Below are positions 28,401 through 36,524 of a stretch of DNA of 64,000 nt, one piece after another. The notes beneath the pieces were generated by a model that saw only the letters and a list, made by a program, of their open reading frames with translations, was not told the origin of the DNA and searched no databases. The position numbers and the translations under genes are program-made. This stretch comes from Paenibacillus sp. FSL M7-0420 (GTDB lineage Bacteria > Bacillota > Bacilli > Paenibacillales > Paenibacillaceae), in the NCBI RefSeq assembly GCF_038002345.1, contig NZ_JBBOCJ010000001.1, positions 5,084,001 to 5,148,000 of the forward strand, read 5' to 3'. Each line of letters begins with the position of its first letter. Positions within the stretch are counted from its first letter, which is position 1.

Positions 28401-29134
28401 TCAACTGGTATAACCAGAACGGCGGCACAGGAACGTTCACCAAGGTAACCGCAGACGGGCGTACCGCAGGCCAGTTCAGCCAGACCCCAACCAGTGTAAA
28501 CTCAGCAGCAAAGTTCCAGCCCTGGAACGATGTCGTCGATCTGAGCGGCTATCAATATTTGAATATCAGCCTGAAGAATCCGGCCTCGCCTGACCTGCGG
28601 ACACGGATTGAGATTAATGACGGCAAGCGAACCTATAATCTGACCGGAGGCTGGGCCCAGGTTCCGTCCGACTGGAGTGACCTGCAATTCAATCTGAATG
28701 CCCTGACCCCGGCCATAGATAAAAAGGCAGTGAAGATGTCCATCTGGCTGAAGCAAGATACTGTCACTCCAGGTCAAATGCTGGTTGACGAGATTAAAGC
28801 CACTAATAAAGTCAGCGGAAGCGCGCCCACCCTGACCGCAGGCGGCGTAAATCACACTACCGGCACTACACAGACAGACTATACCTTCACTGTCACTTAT
28901 ACGGATGCCGACAATCAGGCCCCGTTCGCCATGGAGCTGATTCTGGACGGTGTCGTCCGCACCATGCAGCCCGCCAATCCAAGTGACAATAATTATGTGG
29001 ACGGCCGAATCTATCAATACACCGCCAAGCTGCCCCCGGGCCAGCATTCCTACTACTTCCACACTACAGATACCTTCACCGATGCGGTAAGCACCGGGGT
29101 GCAGAGTGGTCCTGGGGTTAGTGAAGGGCCGTAA
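25412..29134 (+). CDS. secreted multidomain GH9 glycanase, probable endoxanthanase
   Basis: 1240 residues. Signal peptide to about residue 37 (PAAAA). Modules: beta-sandwich carbohydrate-binding-like domain about 47-200, Ig-like about 205-305, CelD-type N-terminal Ig domain about 310-400, GH9 catalytic domain about 405-855, Ig-like about 870-965, then second copies of the first two modules at about 970-1135 and 1140-1235. Catalytic aspartates lie in GSWYDAGDYGKYGGN (about 458-472) and the acid Glu in NEFSISIQAGLL (about 839). GH9 enzymes cut beta-1,4-glucan backbones; in Paenibacillus some cut xanthan. The adjacent PL8, GH88 and GH92 genes support that here. GGAGG precedes the ATG; a cre site and operator arms lie upstream. 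Confidence 0.9.
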   Translation: MFTRSSMPASLKKIFSVSLSLLLILCTVALAPRPAAAAVPPLPGPKHPLLYDNFAGGGLFKQNWTNWFNQSGGSGTFAKTTDGSRTIGKFTQTPVSASSWAKFQPMNETFDLSGYRYMNLSLNNGGYAQSLVRVVISDGITNYNLTGGYVPATAAWTSLQFDLDALSPKIQKKKVKLELWLRQAGGTYGEMWVDDITFTTAASGSAPQLSPAGMTANTDGSYNQNTDFTFEAVYTDADNEAPFAVQVIIDDTAYAMRESDPADGTYTDGKKYSFLTKLPPGAHTYYFRTTDTTSDEVATSVQTLDVVQASSVIDIAVSQAGYSADDIKNAKFISDTTVTDATYEILDGTNVVYSGTMTYEGLHWNKHVYAIGFSPLTDSGNYRVRSNQVYSYPFEIAPNLWDQYKDEMTAFYRLLRASVATSDAYPAGYSSVAPSAKLYHGAGHLDDAQSADGLTHYDLTGSWYDAGDYGKYGGNQWVGAEIALAYIRYADHDSVKYDNDSNGIPDLVDEAVFGSEYLIKFADQLGGEMYNLRNNASFVHPEKSTDNISGTADDRKLTDLSVGGSAKSAGTLAATARAIRTAIDQGDIASAQLAELTEFAEQCESAAVIFYEYVVAHPDGPIGSYSTRGGIPNSKLLADVEFYLLTGEAKYKNAATATINALTLGDISSTNYWDMSPMSMAEFYPVADAATQSHIHSLLKGQADYFLSMADDTPYGVLNQFKNFGVNEPHASYLGDLLRYYELFGDPAALQGVLKGMYWVFGENPWNISWVSGIGTHHVMFPHTRYNEESNTPGDTGIILPGAMVSGPNMKDPKNKSSVSPWYQDRSLYLDDTNQWRYNEFSISIQAGLLYTVMGLSATPGTGADVAAVPPAVPVLSPVIGEWVRGNVTVFARAGEELSQVEYAATGLPYQPMTVSGNVYSTVSGAVYAAVIDESQSLPYTNKRIDVRAKDPSGGYTYSSTHYTVAPALPDPSTPLLYDDFGGGGFWGGSAANTTWVNWYNQNGGTGTFTKVTADGRTAGQFSQTPTSVNSAAKFQPWNDVVDLSGYQYLNISLKNPASPDLRTRIEINDGKRTYNLTGGWAQVPSDWSDLQFNLNALTPAIDKKAVKMSIWLKQDTVTPGQMLVDEIKATNKVSGSAPTLTAGGVNHTTGTTQTDYTFTVTYTDADNQAPFAMELILDGVVRTMQPANPSDNNYVDGRIYQYTAKLPPGQHSYYFHTTDTFTDAVSTGVQSGPGVSEGP

Positions 29135-29246
29135 GGGGGGCTTCGTGCAGAGCGAGTGTTAAGTTAAAGACGTAGTGTAATTGAAAGCGAATCACAGGGA
29201 GGTTATACTACAGTCAATATACGGATAAGCCGGAGGGATTGATCTT

Positions 29247-30098
29247 ATGAGCGAAGAGAATATCATTTGGATGGCTAGTGACGACCCGCTGGTGATTTCT
29301 GTTGTTGAAGCGATTCATACGGGCGACGTATCTTCGCTTAAGCGGCTGCTTGCCGGGAATCCCGGGCTGGCTACAGCAAGAATTACTGGAAGCGGCGAGG
29401 AAGATGCAAGCAACGGAGGGACAGCCAGCGCGGGTACTAGCAACGCGGGTAGCAGCGAGGTGACAGCCAGCGGAGAGTCACGCACCCTGCTGCATATTGC
29501 CACCGACTGGCCGGGGCATTTCCCCAACAACGCAGCGGTTGTAACCGCGCTGATTGAGGCCGGGGCCGAGTTGAATGCCCGGTTCAACGGGCATCACAGC
29601 GAGACGCCGCTGCATTGGGCAGCAAGCTGTGACGATGTCGAGGTACTGGACCTCCTGCTCGATGCCGGGGCCAACATCGAGGCCCCCGGCGCAGTCATCG
29701 CCAGTGGTACACCGCTGGACGATGCGGTGGCATTCGCGCAGTGGCGGGCGGCGCAGCGGCTGGTGGAGCGCGGTGCGCAGCCTGCACTCTGGCACGCGGC
29801 GGCTCTCGGTCTGCTTGATGCGATGGAGGCACACTTCGCCGGACATCCGCTTCCGCACCGCTACCCATGGGGTGCAAGCTCCGCTTCAGCAGCACCGGAC
29901 GAGGTAAACGTCGCGTTCTGGTGCGCCTGCCACGGCGGGCAACGCGCCGCCGCCGAATATCTGCTCGCTCGGGGAGCCGAGCTGAACTGGCCTTCCCCAT
30001 GGGACGGCCTTACTCCCCTTGATGCCGCAAGACGCAACAACGCCACTACGCTGGTGGAGTGGCTGCACAGCCTGGGTGCTGAATCGGCACAGTGCTAA
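29247..30098 (+). CDS. ankyrin-repeat protein with low-complexity insert
   Basis: 283 residues, cytoplasmic. Ankyrin units are visible as LLHIATDWPGHFPN, TPLHWAASCDDVEVLDLLLD and TPLDAARRNNATTLVEWLH; AGANIEAPGAVIASGTPLDD is another. Within the first unit, residues about 48-75 are an insert made almost only of Gly, Ser, Thr, Ala and Glu (SNGGTASAGTSNAGSSEV), encoded by a degenerate short tandem repeat. GGAGG lies before the ATG. Role unknown; ankyrin proteins bind other proteins. A strong terminator follows. Confidence 0.85.
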   Translation: MSEENIIWMASDDPLVISVVEAIHTGDVSSLKRLLAGNPGLATARITGSGEEDASNGGTASAGTSNAGSSEVTASGESRTLLHIATDWPGHFPNNAAVVTALIEAGAELNARFNGHHSETPLHWAASCDDVEVLDLLLDAGANIEAPGAVIASGTPLDDAVAFAQWRAAQRLVERGAQPALWHAAALGLLDAMEAHFAGHPLPHRYPWGASSASAAPDEVNVAFWCACHGGQRAAAEYLLARGAELNWPSPWDGLTPLDAARRNNATTLVEWLHSLGAESAQC

Positions 30099-30127
30099 AC
30101 TACTAACAACACTATTCACAATAGGTG

Positions 30128-30172
30128 GCCCCGGCCTTGTCCTTCTCGGACAGGGCCGGGGCTATTTTCTCA
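30128..30172 (+). terminator. strong terminator after the ankyrin gene
   Basis: GCCCCGGCCTTGTCC and GGACAGGGCCGGGGC form a 15-bp stem with one mismatch around TTCTC, followed by TATTTT. Confidence 0.9.
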
Positions 30173-30363
30173 AGTAGAAGGGCATCCTTCATTGCTCACG
30201 GGCGCCTACGGCTATCTACCGGGCTGTTCGGAAGATCCGGAATGTCCGGCAAAGCCGATATTTCTCTGTAGCTCATCATATTTATGCGCGATTACCATAT
30301 AAATTAAAAAGACAGTTACACTGTTGGGAATCCAATCCTATTTTATGGAAGGGAGAATCAGCT

Positions 30364-31776
30364 TTGACAATATATATTCCGCCTGAACTTACTGAACAAT
30401 TCATACATTTTGGAAGCAATACCTATATTCAGAAAGGAGGCCTGATTGAGTCCCCGGAGCAAGTATCAATCGGTAACAACGTCTCCATTCACGCTCCATA
30501 CTCGTTGACATCTGTCATTGTAAGTGAAGGAGTTCCGCTTGGGGTTCCAGCTATTTCTATAGGAGACGGCTGCAAAATAAGCGGTCGGTTACAGATCAGT
30601 CCCCGCAACAAGGTTATTCTGGAGCCGAATGTGCTGATTCATTCCAATGTTCGGATCGAGGGGGAGATCACCGTTGGCGAAGGTTCCTGGATAGGCGCAA
30701 ATTGCCAACTGTCAGGGAATATACGTATTGGAGCCGGGAGTGTGGTTAAGGCAAACAGCATGGTCTTAGACAATGTGCCTGACTATTGTGTGGTTTCGGG
30801 CAATCCTGCAGCTGTTGTGCACATTTATGACACTTCTTCCTGTGACTGGGTAGAGGTGTCCGATAATGAACAGGCTCAAGCATTACTCATGGCCCGAAGT
30901 CATCACCCCCTGTTATCTATCTGCATTCCCACTTTTAATCGTGCACCTTATCTGGATGTATGTCTACAGTCGATTTTCTCACAAATCGGAAATAACGAAC
31001 TGATAGAGGTAGTAGTGTCTGATAACGCTTCTACAGATGCCACACCCGAAGTCATAAGTAAGTATAAGGCCCTTTACCCCAATATGAGGACTACACGCAA
31101 CGAAACAACAATTAGCGGAGACGCAAATATACTTCATGTGATAACTCTGGGTAGAGGAAAGTTTCTGAAAATGCAGGGAGATGATGATTATTTTGTAGCT
31201 GGTACGATTCTGCCCTTGCTCAATGTGTTGCACAATCACCCCGAATGTGGAGTCATCCATATCAGTGTAATTAACGGAAACAGGCCTCTTTGGTTAAATT
31301 CGGGCATGAGCAATTATCTTGCCGCTACCAATCTTTATGCTGCCTTTATTACTTCTGTAATTTTGCGTCGTGAAGACTTTGAACAAGTTGAACATCCAAC
31401 GTTGTTTGTGAGTTCTTGTTTTAATCAGCTCTATCTTCAATATTCAGTATTAGAGATTAACCCACAGTTCTGCATTATGTACAATAGTATGTTCACCTAT
31501 GGGGGCGGCGCCGGTACTGAAAAATATATTTTTGCTGAAGTCTATTTTAACAGCTATCCGTCGATCTTAAGTCATTTCCTGGGCAAAGGCTTTACTGCTG
31601 AGGAGATTGCCAGAGAGAAAAGACAAGCGCTTTATAATTACGCAATACCCTGGTTTCGCAACAATAAAGCAACTGCAACTATTGATGAATTTGAAGGAGT
31701 CTATACAAAATACTATCAGGATGAACCTTATTATGAAGAAGCCTTGGCCATCATAACAGCTATCCGCCAAGCATAA
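30364..31776 (+). CDS. fusion of hexapeptide acyltransferase and family 2 glycosyltransferase (1)
   Basis: 470 residues. Residues about 30-165 form a left-handed beta-helix of hexapeptide repeats (VTVGEGSWIGANCQLSGNIR-like turns) ending DYCVVSGNPAAVV, as in NodL/CatB-type acetyltransferases. Residues about 180-330 are a GT-A glycosyltransferase: LSICIPTFNRAPYLDVCLQS, VVVSDNASTDATPEVI and the metal site GDDDYF. The C-terminal 140 residues are unassigned. TTG start at 30364 with GGGAG 7 nt before. First of an AT-rich island; paralogue of the next gene. Probably transfers and acylates a sugar on a surface glycan or glycoprotein; substrate unknown. Confidence 0.85.
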   Translation: MTIYIPPELTEQFIHFGSNTYIQKGGLIESPEQVSIGNNVSIHAPYSLTSVIVSEGVPLGVPAISIGDGCKISGRLQISPRNKVILEPNVLIHSNVRIEGEITVGEGSWIGANCQLSGNIRIGAGSVVKANSMVLDNVPDYCVVSGNPAAVVHIYDTSSCDWVEVSDNEQAQALLMARSHHPLLSICIPTFNRAPYLDVCLQSIFSQIGNNELIEVVVSDNASTDATPEVISKYKALYPNMRTTRNETTISGDANILHVITLGRGKFLKMQGDDDYFVAGTILPLLNVLHNHPECGVIHISVINGNRPLWLNSGMSNYLAATNLYAAFITSVILRREDFEQVEHPTLFVSSCFNQLYLQYSVLEINPQFCIMYNSMFTYGGGAGTEKYIFAEVYFNSYPSILSHFLGKGFTAEEIAREKRQALYNYAIPWFRNNKATATIDEFEGVYTKYYQDEPYYEEALAIITAIRQA

Positions 31777-31800
31777 TTCTATATCAGGAAGGAAGTTTAT

Positions 31801-33246
31801 ATGTCACACTCCTTAGAGCCTGAGACTGTTTCCAGTTTCTATCACTATGGCAAGAATACATTGATCTCAGCCAATGGGCAGTTTGAGCATCCCGAACTCA
31901 TTCTCATCGGCGACAGGGTATCCATTAAAGAACATTACTATATACAGTCCATAGAAAAAGATGGTTTACATGAACCGCAAATTGTTATAGGGGATGATTG
32001 TAAGTTTGAACCAGGACTCACTCTTCATTCCATTAACCGAATAGTGATTGAGCGTAATGTACATTTAGGTTGTAATGTAAGCATATCGGATACCCGGCAT
32101 GAGTATCGGCAAGTAGGAATACCGGTATCGGCACAAGGGTGGGTTGAACCCGCCCGGGAGGTTTTTATTGGAGAAGGTACCGAGATAGGCGATGGAACGG
32201 TTATTGCAGGTAATATCAGGATAGGCAAGCACAGCATTATTCATCCTGGAAGCGTTGTGGAGCAAGATATTCCTGAGAACTGCGTGGCTGGCGGGTCTCC
32301 GGCTCAAATCCTGCAAATAAATCCCAAGAAAGAACCCCACTCGCCGGAATCTCCTCCACTCCTGTCCATTTGTATTCCAACCTATAACCGTGCAGCCAAC
32401 CTGGAACATTGTCTAGCCTCCATATTCAGCCAATTACAGCACGATAGTCCCGTAGAAGTTATTATTTCTGACAATGCCTCCACCGATGATACCCCTCAAG
32501 TGATTGCACGTTATGCCGCCCGCTATCCATGTCTGAAATCTTTCAGAAACAGCTCGAATATTGGTGCCGAACGCAATATATTTCTTATAACACAACTGGC
32601 ACAGGGAAGATTTATTAAATTGCATGGCGACGATGATTATTTTGTACCCAATACAATCCCCCCGTTGCTGGATGTCATTAAAAATCATCTGCATTGCGGA
32701 TTCATATATCTTAATGTGCACAATCATGATGGCCAGGTGTTCACCGCTGAAGGTGCATCTGCCTTCCTCAGAATTTCAAGCATTATGTCTACTTTTATTT
32801 CTGGAATTATTATAAAAAAAGAAGAATACGAACATGTAAAAGAGCCCTTGCTTTATATAGGTTCTTTGTTCAATCATACTTACTTGCTATACGAAATCTT
32901 AACCAGAAATCCTCACTTTTGTGTCGTCAATTGGAGGATATTTAATTTTTCCGGTAATCCCCCTTCAGGATACAACTTCGGTGAAGTGGTTATCCGTAAT
33001 TATCAGACTATTTTGCGCCATTTTATCGGAAAGGGGTTATCAGAGGAGGATTTCCGGCAAGAAAAAAAAGCTTCTCTCTTCAATAAAATCCTCCCTTGGT
33101 ATGGAGCGATTATGCGTGACCATGCCCCCGTGGTCACTGCGGATTTCGAGGAAATCTTCACTGAATTTTATGCAGAGGAATCCTATTTTGAAGAAGTGTT
33201 ACCGCATATTAAAGCAATAAAGGCTATGCACAAAGCTAAATCTTAA
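31801..33246 (+). CDS. fusion of hexapeptide acyltransferase and family 2 glycosyltransferase (2)
   Basis: 481 residues with the same order of domains as the preceding protein: beta-helix about 30-175 (IGEGTEIGDGTVIAGNIRIG, CVAGGSPAQILQ), GT-A domain about 185-335 (LLSICIPTYNRAANLEHC, VIISDNASTDDTPQVI, GDDDYF), then a shared C-terminal part (ILRHFIGKGLSEEDFRQEKK matches ILSHFLGKGFTAEEIAREKR of the first). A tandem duplication with strong divergence. It starts 24 bp after the first gene, GGAAGGAAG upstream, so co-transcribed. The two probably act in sequence on one glycan. Confidence 0.85.
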   Translation: MSHSLEPETVSSFYHYGKNTLISANGQFEHPELILIGDRVSIKEHYYIQSIEKDGLHEPQIVIGDDCKFEPGLTLHSINRIVIERNVHLGCNVSISDTRHEYRQVGIPVSAQGWVEPAREVFIGEGTEIGDGTVIAGNIRIGKHSIIHPGSVVEQDIPENCVAGGSPAQILQINPKKEPHSPESPPLLSICIPTYNRAANLEHCLASIFSQLQHDSPVEVIISDNASTDDTPQVIARYAARYPCLKSFRNSSNIGAERNIFLITQLAQGRFIKLHGDDDYFVPNTIPPLLDVIKNHLHCGFIYLNVHNHDGQVFTAEGASAFLRISSIMSTFISGIIIKKEEYEHVKEPLLYIGSLFNHTYLLYEILTRNPHFCVVNWRIFNFSGNPPSGYNFGEVVIRNYQTILRHFIGKGLSEEDFRQEKKASLFNKILPWYGAIMRDHAPVVTADFEEIFTEFYAEESYFEEVLPHIKAIKAMHKAKS

Positions 33247-33261
33247 ACAGGAGGCATTATA

Positions 33262-33903
33262 ATGGATAATCAGGCTACACTTCAGGAAAACGCTCTCCAA
33301 CAAGAGATACAAGAATCCAATTTTTCCAACGCTTCTCTTAATTTGTTGAGATACGCCAATATATTATACACTCAACATAATTATGAACATGCTGCTGTGT
33401 TTTATGAAAAATTTCTATTGGAAGCTAAAACTTTATCCCCAGAAATGATCGAAGCCTACGGAAAACTCTCAGATTGTCACATTAACTCAGGAAAGGTGGA
33501 CGAAGCATTGTCCGCAGCTTTTCAATCCTTTGCTTTCGGAACCCCTCATCCAGTAATATGTTACAAAATAGGAGTTTCATTCATGAACAAAAATCTTTTG
33601 GAACTAGCTGCTTTTTGGTATGACATGGCTACGAAGGTAACGGTACAAGAACATATGGAATATGATCTCTCCTTTTCAACATGGCTTCCCCATTTACAGC
33701 TATGTGTGTGCTATGACCGGCTGGGTGATCGTGAGAAATCATTTCAGCATCATAAATTAGCACAAAGCCACTATCCTAATCACCCAAGTATAGTAAGCAA
33801 TCAACAATATTTCGATTCATTGTACCAAGTAAAGACTGAAGTATTAGAAAATAATGAGCCCAAAGCAACGGACAGCGATTCGGAAATCCTGGACACCGAA
33901 TAA
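33262..33903 (+). CDS. TPR-like protein of the glycosylation island
   Basis: 213 residues, helical, with TPR-like pairs (ILYTQHNYEHAAVFYEKFLL, GKLSDCHINSGKVDEALSAA, LCVCYDRLGDREKSFQHHKL). No signal or membrane segment. AGGAGG precedes the ATG; the gene lies 15 bp after the second glycosyltransferase, hence the same operon. Such TPR proteins often accompany family 2 glycosyltransferases as fused or separate helical parts. The acidic tail (DSDSEILDTE) overlaps the start of a broken methyltransferase frame, so the 3' end may be altered. Confidence 0.75.
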   Translation: MDNQATLQENALQQEIQESNFSNASLNLLRYANILYTQHNYEHAAVFYEKFLLEAKTLSPEMIEAYGKLSDCHINSGKVDEALSAAFQSFAFGTPHPVICYKIGVSFMNKNLLELAAFWYDMATKVTVQEHMEYDLSFSTWLPHLQLCVCYDRLGDREKSFQHHKLAQSHYPNHPSIVSNQQYFDSLYQVKTEVLENNEPKATDSDSEILDTE

Positions 33904-33904
33904 A

Positions 33905-34255
33905 ATGATGATTACGGAGATGCCCTCCAGGCTGTTAAAAGATGACGGTATCTTTACTGTGTCCGCACCTAACCGCAGTATCGCGAACCCTTCCGCTTAT
34001 TTTGTGGAGCAGCCCAAAATTGAATCCCACAAATATGAATATACGATTGTCGGGCAAACCTTCACTACGGACTATGTCAATCCTCAAATCCAGATTGTCA
34101 GACAAGTGAATAATTTGGGCGAGTCCAGCACGCCTTATGCCAATCCTGTCATTAGTAGCTTCGAGCTAGTGGCCCTGGGAGAAGTGAAAGATATGAATCC
34201 TTTGTATGTGGTGGCCGTATGCCGAAAAAAACGTGTTCTTCCACTGGACAATTAA
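33905..34255 (+). pseudogene. remnant of a class I SAM methyltransferase (C-terminal part)
   Basis: Reads EMPSRLLKDDGIFTVSAPNR then FELVALGEVKDMNPLYVVAV CRKK, the pattern of the late strands of a SAM-dependent methyltransferase (leu-rich helix, GG-like turn, PNR). The SAM-binding glycine motif and all of the N-terminal half are missing, there is no ribosome site, and the frame is closed by TAG at 33845-33847. It likely was a separate gene or a fusion lost by deletion. A functional small protein cannot be excluded. Confidence 0.45.
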
Positions 34256-34273
34256 ACAAGACAGGAACACAAC

Positions 34274-34297
34274 AGGACCGGCCCAAGGGCCGGTCCT
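34274..34297. terminator. hairpin terminator between convergent genes
   Basis: AGGACCGGCCC and GGGCCGGTCCT make a perfect 11-bp stem around AA. It stands between the glycosylation island and the convergent serine hydrolase and can serve both; the T-run after it is weak. Confidence 0.75.
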
Positions 34298-34341
34298 CAT
34301 TCTGTGTCTTATTCTTTGAAGAAATGCCAATACCCTTATCC

Positions 34342-36459
34342 TTATTTGCCCGCTTCCGCAGGCTTCTCCTTCAGTCCGGCGACGATCTGGTTGATCGGGT
34401 TCGTGAACAGCGCGTATAGAATCGCTGCGTTCTCTTTATTGCTCAGCGCGGCTCTGGACTTGTAGTCCACAGCGCCCTTGGCATCCGGCTTGAAGTCCGG
34501 TCCGTACAGACCCAGGGCGACGGCCATTTTCACCGCCGGAACGGCCCACTTGTCCGTAGTGCCGGACAGCTTCACCTTCTCGAACAGCTTATCCGGGTAC
34601 TGCACACTGTACAGTCTCCAGATCATGACTGCCGCCTCCTGGCGGGAGATCACCCGGTCCGGCTGAAATTCTCCGCTGGCCGTTCCTTCAATCATTCCCA
34701 GTTCAACAGCCTGCTGGATGTAAGCGGCATCGGGATGGCCCTGCAGATCCGGGAAGGCCATCTTCTCAGTAGTGCTTCCTTTGAGCCCGCTGCTCTCCAT
34801 CATCAGCCGCACATACTGGGCGCGCGTAACGCCCGAGTCGGGCTGGAAGCTCACCGTGGCATCATTCGTCAGATACCCCAGCGACTGGAGCATCCGCACC
34901 GGAGTGGCATAAGCATGGCTGGCAGGAACGTCGGCATAACCAACGCCGTCCGGCCCCTTCTGGGCATAACTGAACGGATTGAGGTAAGGCTCCTTCATAT
35001 ACGCGCTTTGTCCGCCATCCTTCATGGCGAAGCCCGTTAATTTGCCGGTCAGCTCATCCTTGAACAGATTATCATCTATCTGGATCAGCTTGCGGGAACC
35101 CAGCAAAGCATCATTAATCGTTAGCGCACCATTCTGCACAGACACTGTAGATACCAGACTCTTGATCCGGAGATCCGCATAGTAGCCGGTGAATGCCTTC
35201 AGTGCATCAGCACTCATCGGCTTGTAAGCATCCAGCTTCACCGGTGCGGCATATTGCGGGAAGAACGTCTGGATAAAGGCCGGGTAGAACAGCTCCCGCA
35301 GTGCACTTTGCTGATTATAGCCAATGAACACCCCGGTATTCTGCTCGGGAATAAGGAACATATAAGAGCTGAAGCCAATCAAATCACCGGCCTTGGTGAT
35401 AATCTTCGGGCTGCTGCCAGCGCCGGGAAGCTGGAAAGCCGATTCAAAGCCGTAAGTGGTATTCGGCAGCATCGGGTGAATGGAAGAACGGTATTCCTCC
35501 ATCGATTGTACGGTATCTGCCTTAAGGATGCGGTTCGTATCCGCTGCTCCCCCGTTCAGAAAAGCCGTCATGAATCTCCCGACATCATCGCCGGTGGACA
35601 ACATGCCGCCATGCGGCATCACGGTTGGCGTCACGTTGTAGAGATCAACCTTTTTGCCCGTGGCGTCATAGGCTGTAGCAAGATTGTCCTTCAGCTTGCC
35701 TTCCAGCAGGAAGCCGCTTGAATCCATCTTCAGCGGGGCGAAGACATGCTGCTGCATATAATCCTCATAAGGCATACCGCTGGCCTTCTCCACCACCAGA
35801 CCGAGCAGCAGCGAAGCGAAGTTGTCATACATGTAGGAAGTGCCCGGCTCACGAACCACCGGCGGCATATGCTTCACCACATAATCCTCAATGGACACCT
35901 TGGTGGTGAAATCCTCATTGATGTCTTCCGGCAGCGGGTCTTGAATGCGGAAGCCGGTGGTGTGGGTCAGCAGATCGCCCACAGTTACCGGAACCCCAAA
36001 GGGGTTATCGAAGGCCATCGGACCGGTATAGACTTGAAAATCCGCTTTCAAATCTAGCTTGCCTTGCTCAACGAGCTGCATGGCGGCAGTCGCAGTGAAG
36101 GTTTTGGATACCGAGGCCAGACGGAAGACTGTTTTGTCAGGGTCTACCTTACTTTTGGCATCCTTATCCGCGAATCCGAAGCCTTCTTCGATAACCGTCT
36201 TGCCATCCTTCACCACCACAACAACCGCACCGGATAGCTGCGCTTTCACCGCATCCGAACTGAAGAATTGCTTGAGGAAGGCCGCAGCATTCTCTGTTGT
36301 CAGCGGCTTGGCCGCTGCAGTGGCAGCTGCCGGAGGGGCAGAAGCAGGGGGAACGGCAGCGGCCTGAACAGCCGGAGCCGTAAGTGTCAGAACCAGTGCA
36401 GCCGATAGCACGGTCCTCGTCCAAAAGGCAGAGCGGCGGCGCAACAATGATAGTTTCAT
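34342..36459 (-). CDS. secreted serine beta-lactamase-fold hydrolase with SLH domains
   Basis: 705 residues. Signal peptide to about residue 34, Ala/Pro-rich linker, then a class C/PBP4*-type domain: nucleophile Ser116 and Lys119 in SVSKTF, YMYDNFA as the YxN motif, and a GGMLSTGDDVG segment. A beta-rich region follows at about 400-480, then SLH repeats near 520-680 (FPDLQGHPDAAYIQQAVELG, GEFQPDRVISRQEAAVMIWR). The SLH repeats should hold the enzyme in the cell wall. Such enzymes cut D-Ala peptides or esters; substrate unknown. AT-rich promoter region upstream adjoins the next gene's end. Singly transcribed by layout. Confidence 0.88.
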   Translation of the reverse strand: MKLSLLRRRSAFWTRTVLSAALVLTLTAPAVQAAAVPPASAPPAAATAAAKPLTTENAAAFLKQFFSSDAVKAQLSGAVVVVVKDGKTVIEEGFGFADKDAKSKVDPDKTVFRLASVSKTFTATAAMQLVEQGKLDLKADFQVYTGPMAFDNPFGVPVTVGDLLTHTTGFRIQDPLPEDINEDFTTKVSIEDYVVKHMPPVVREPGTSYMYDNFASLLLGLVVEKASGMPYEDYMQQHVFAPLKMDSSGFLLEGKLKDNLATAYDATGKKVDLYNVTPTVMPHGGMLSTGDDVGRFMTAFLNGGAADTNRILKADTVQSMEEYRSSIHPMLPNTTYGFESAFQLPGAGSSPKIITKAGDLIGFSSYMFLIPEQNTGVFIGYNQQSALRELFYPAFIQTFFPQYAAPVKLDAYKPMSADALKAFTGYYADLRIKSLVSTVSVQNGALTINDALLGSRKLIQIDDNLFKDELTGKLTGFAMKDGGQSAYMKEPYLNPFSYAQKGPDGVGYADVPASHAYATPVRMLQSLGYLTNDATVSFQPDSGVTRAQYVRLMMESSGLKGSTTEKMAFPDLQGHPDAAYIQQAVELGMIEGTASGEFQPDRVISRQEAAVMIWRLYSVQYPDKLFEKVKLSGTTDKWAVPAVKMAVALGLYGPDFKPDAKGAVDYKSRAALSNKENAAILYALFTNPINQIVAGLKEKPAEAGK

Positions 36460-36524
36460 TCAATTCACTCCATTTCCATAGAATAACACGCATAGTGATA
36501 ATACGTCTTATCCTGGAAATAGGT

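Noticed and set aside
8280..29134. Glycosaminoglycan (hyaluronan/chondroitin) degradation locus
   Set aside because: PL8 and GH88 fit, but GH92 mannosidase and a GH9 endoglucanase do not, and no sulfatase or amino-sugar genes are present.
29190..29205. cre-like TGAAAGCGAATCA before the ankyrin gene
   Set aside because: The right half is out of register by one base against the CcpA consensus; too weak to call.
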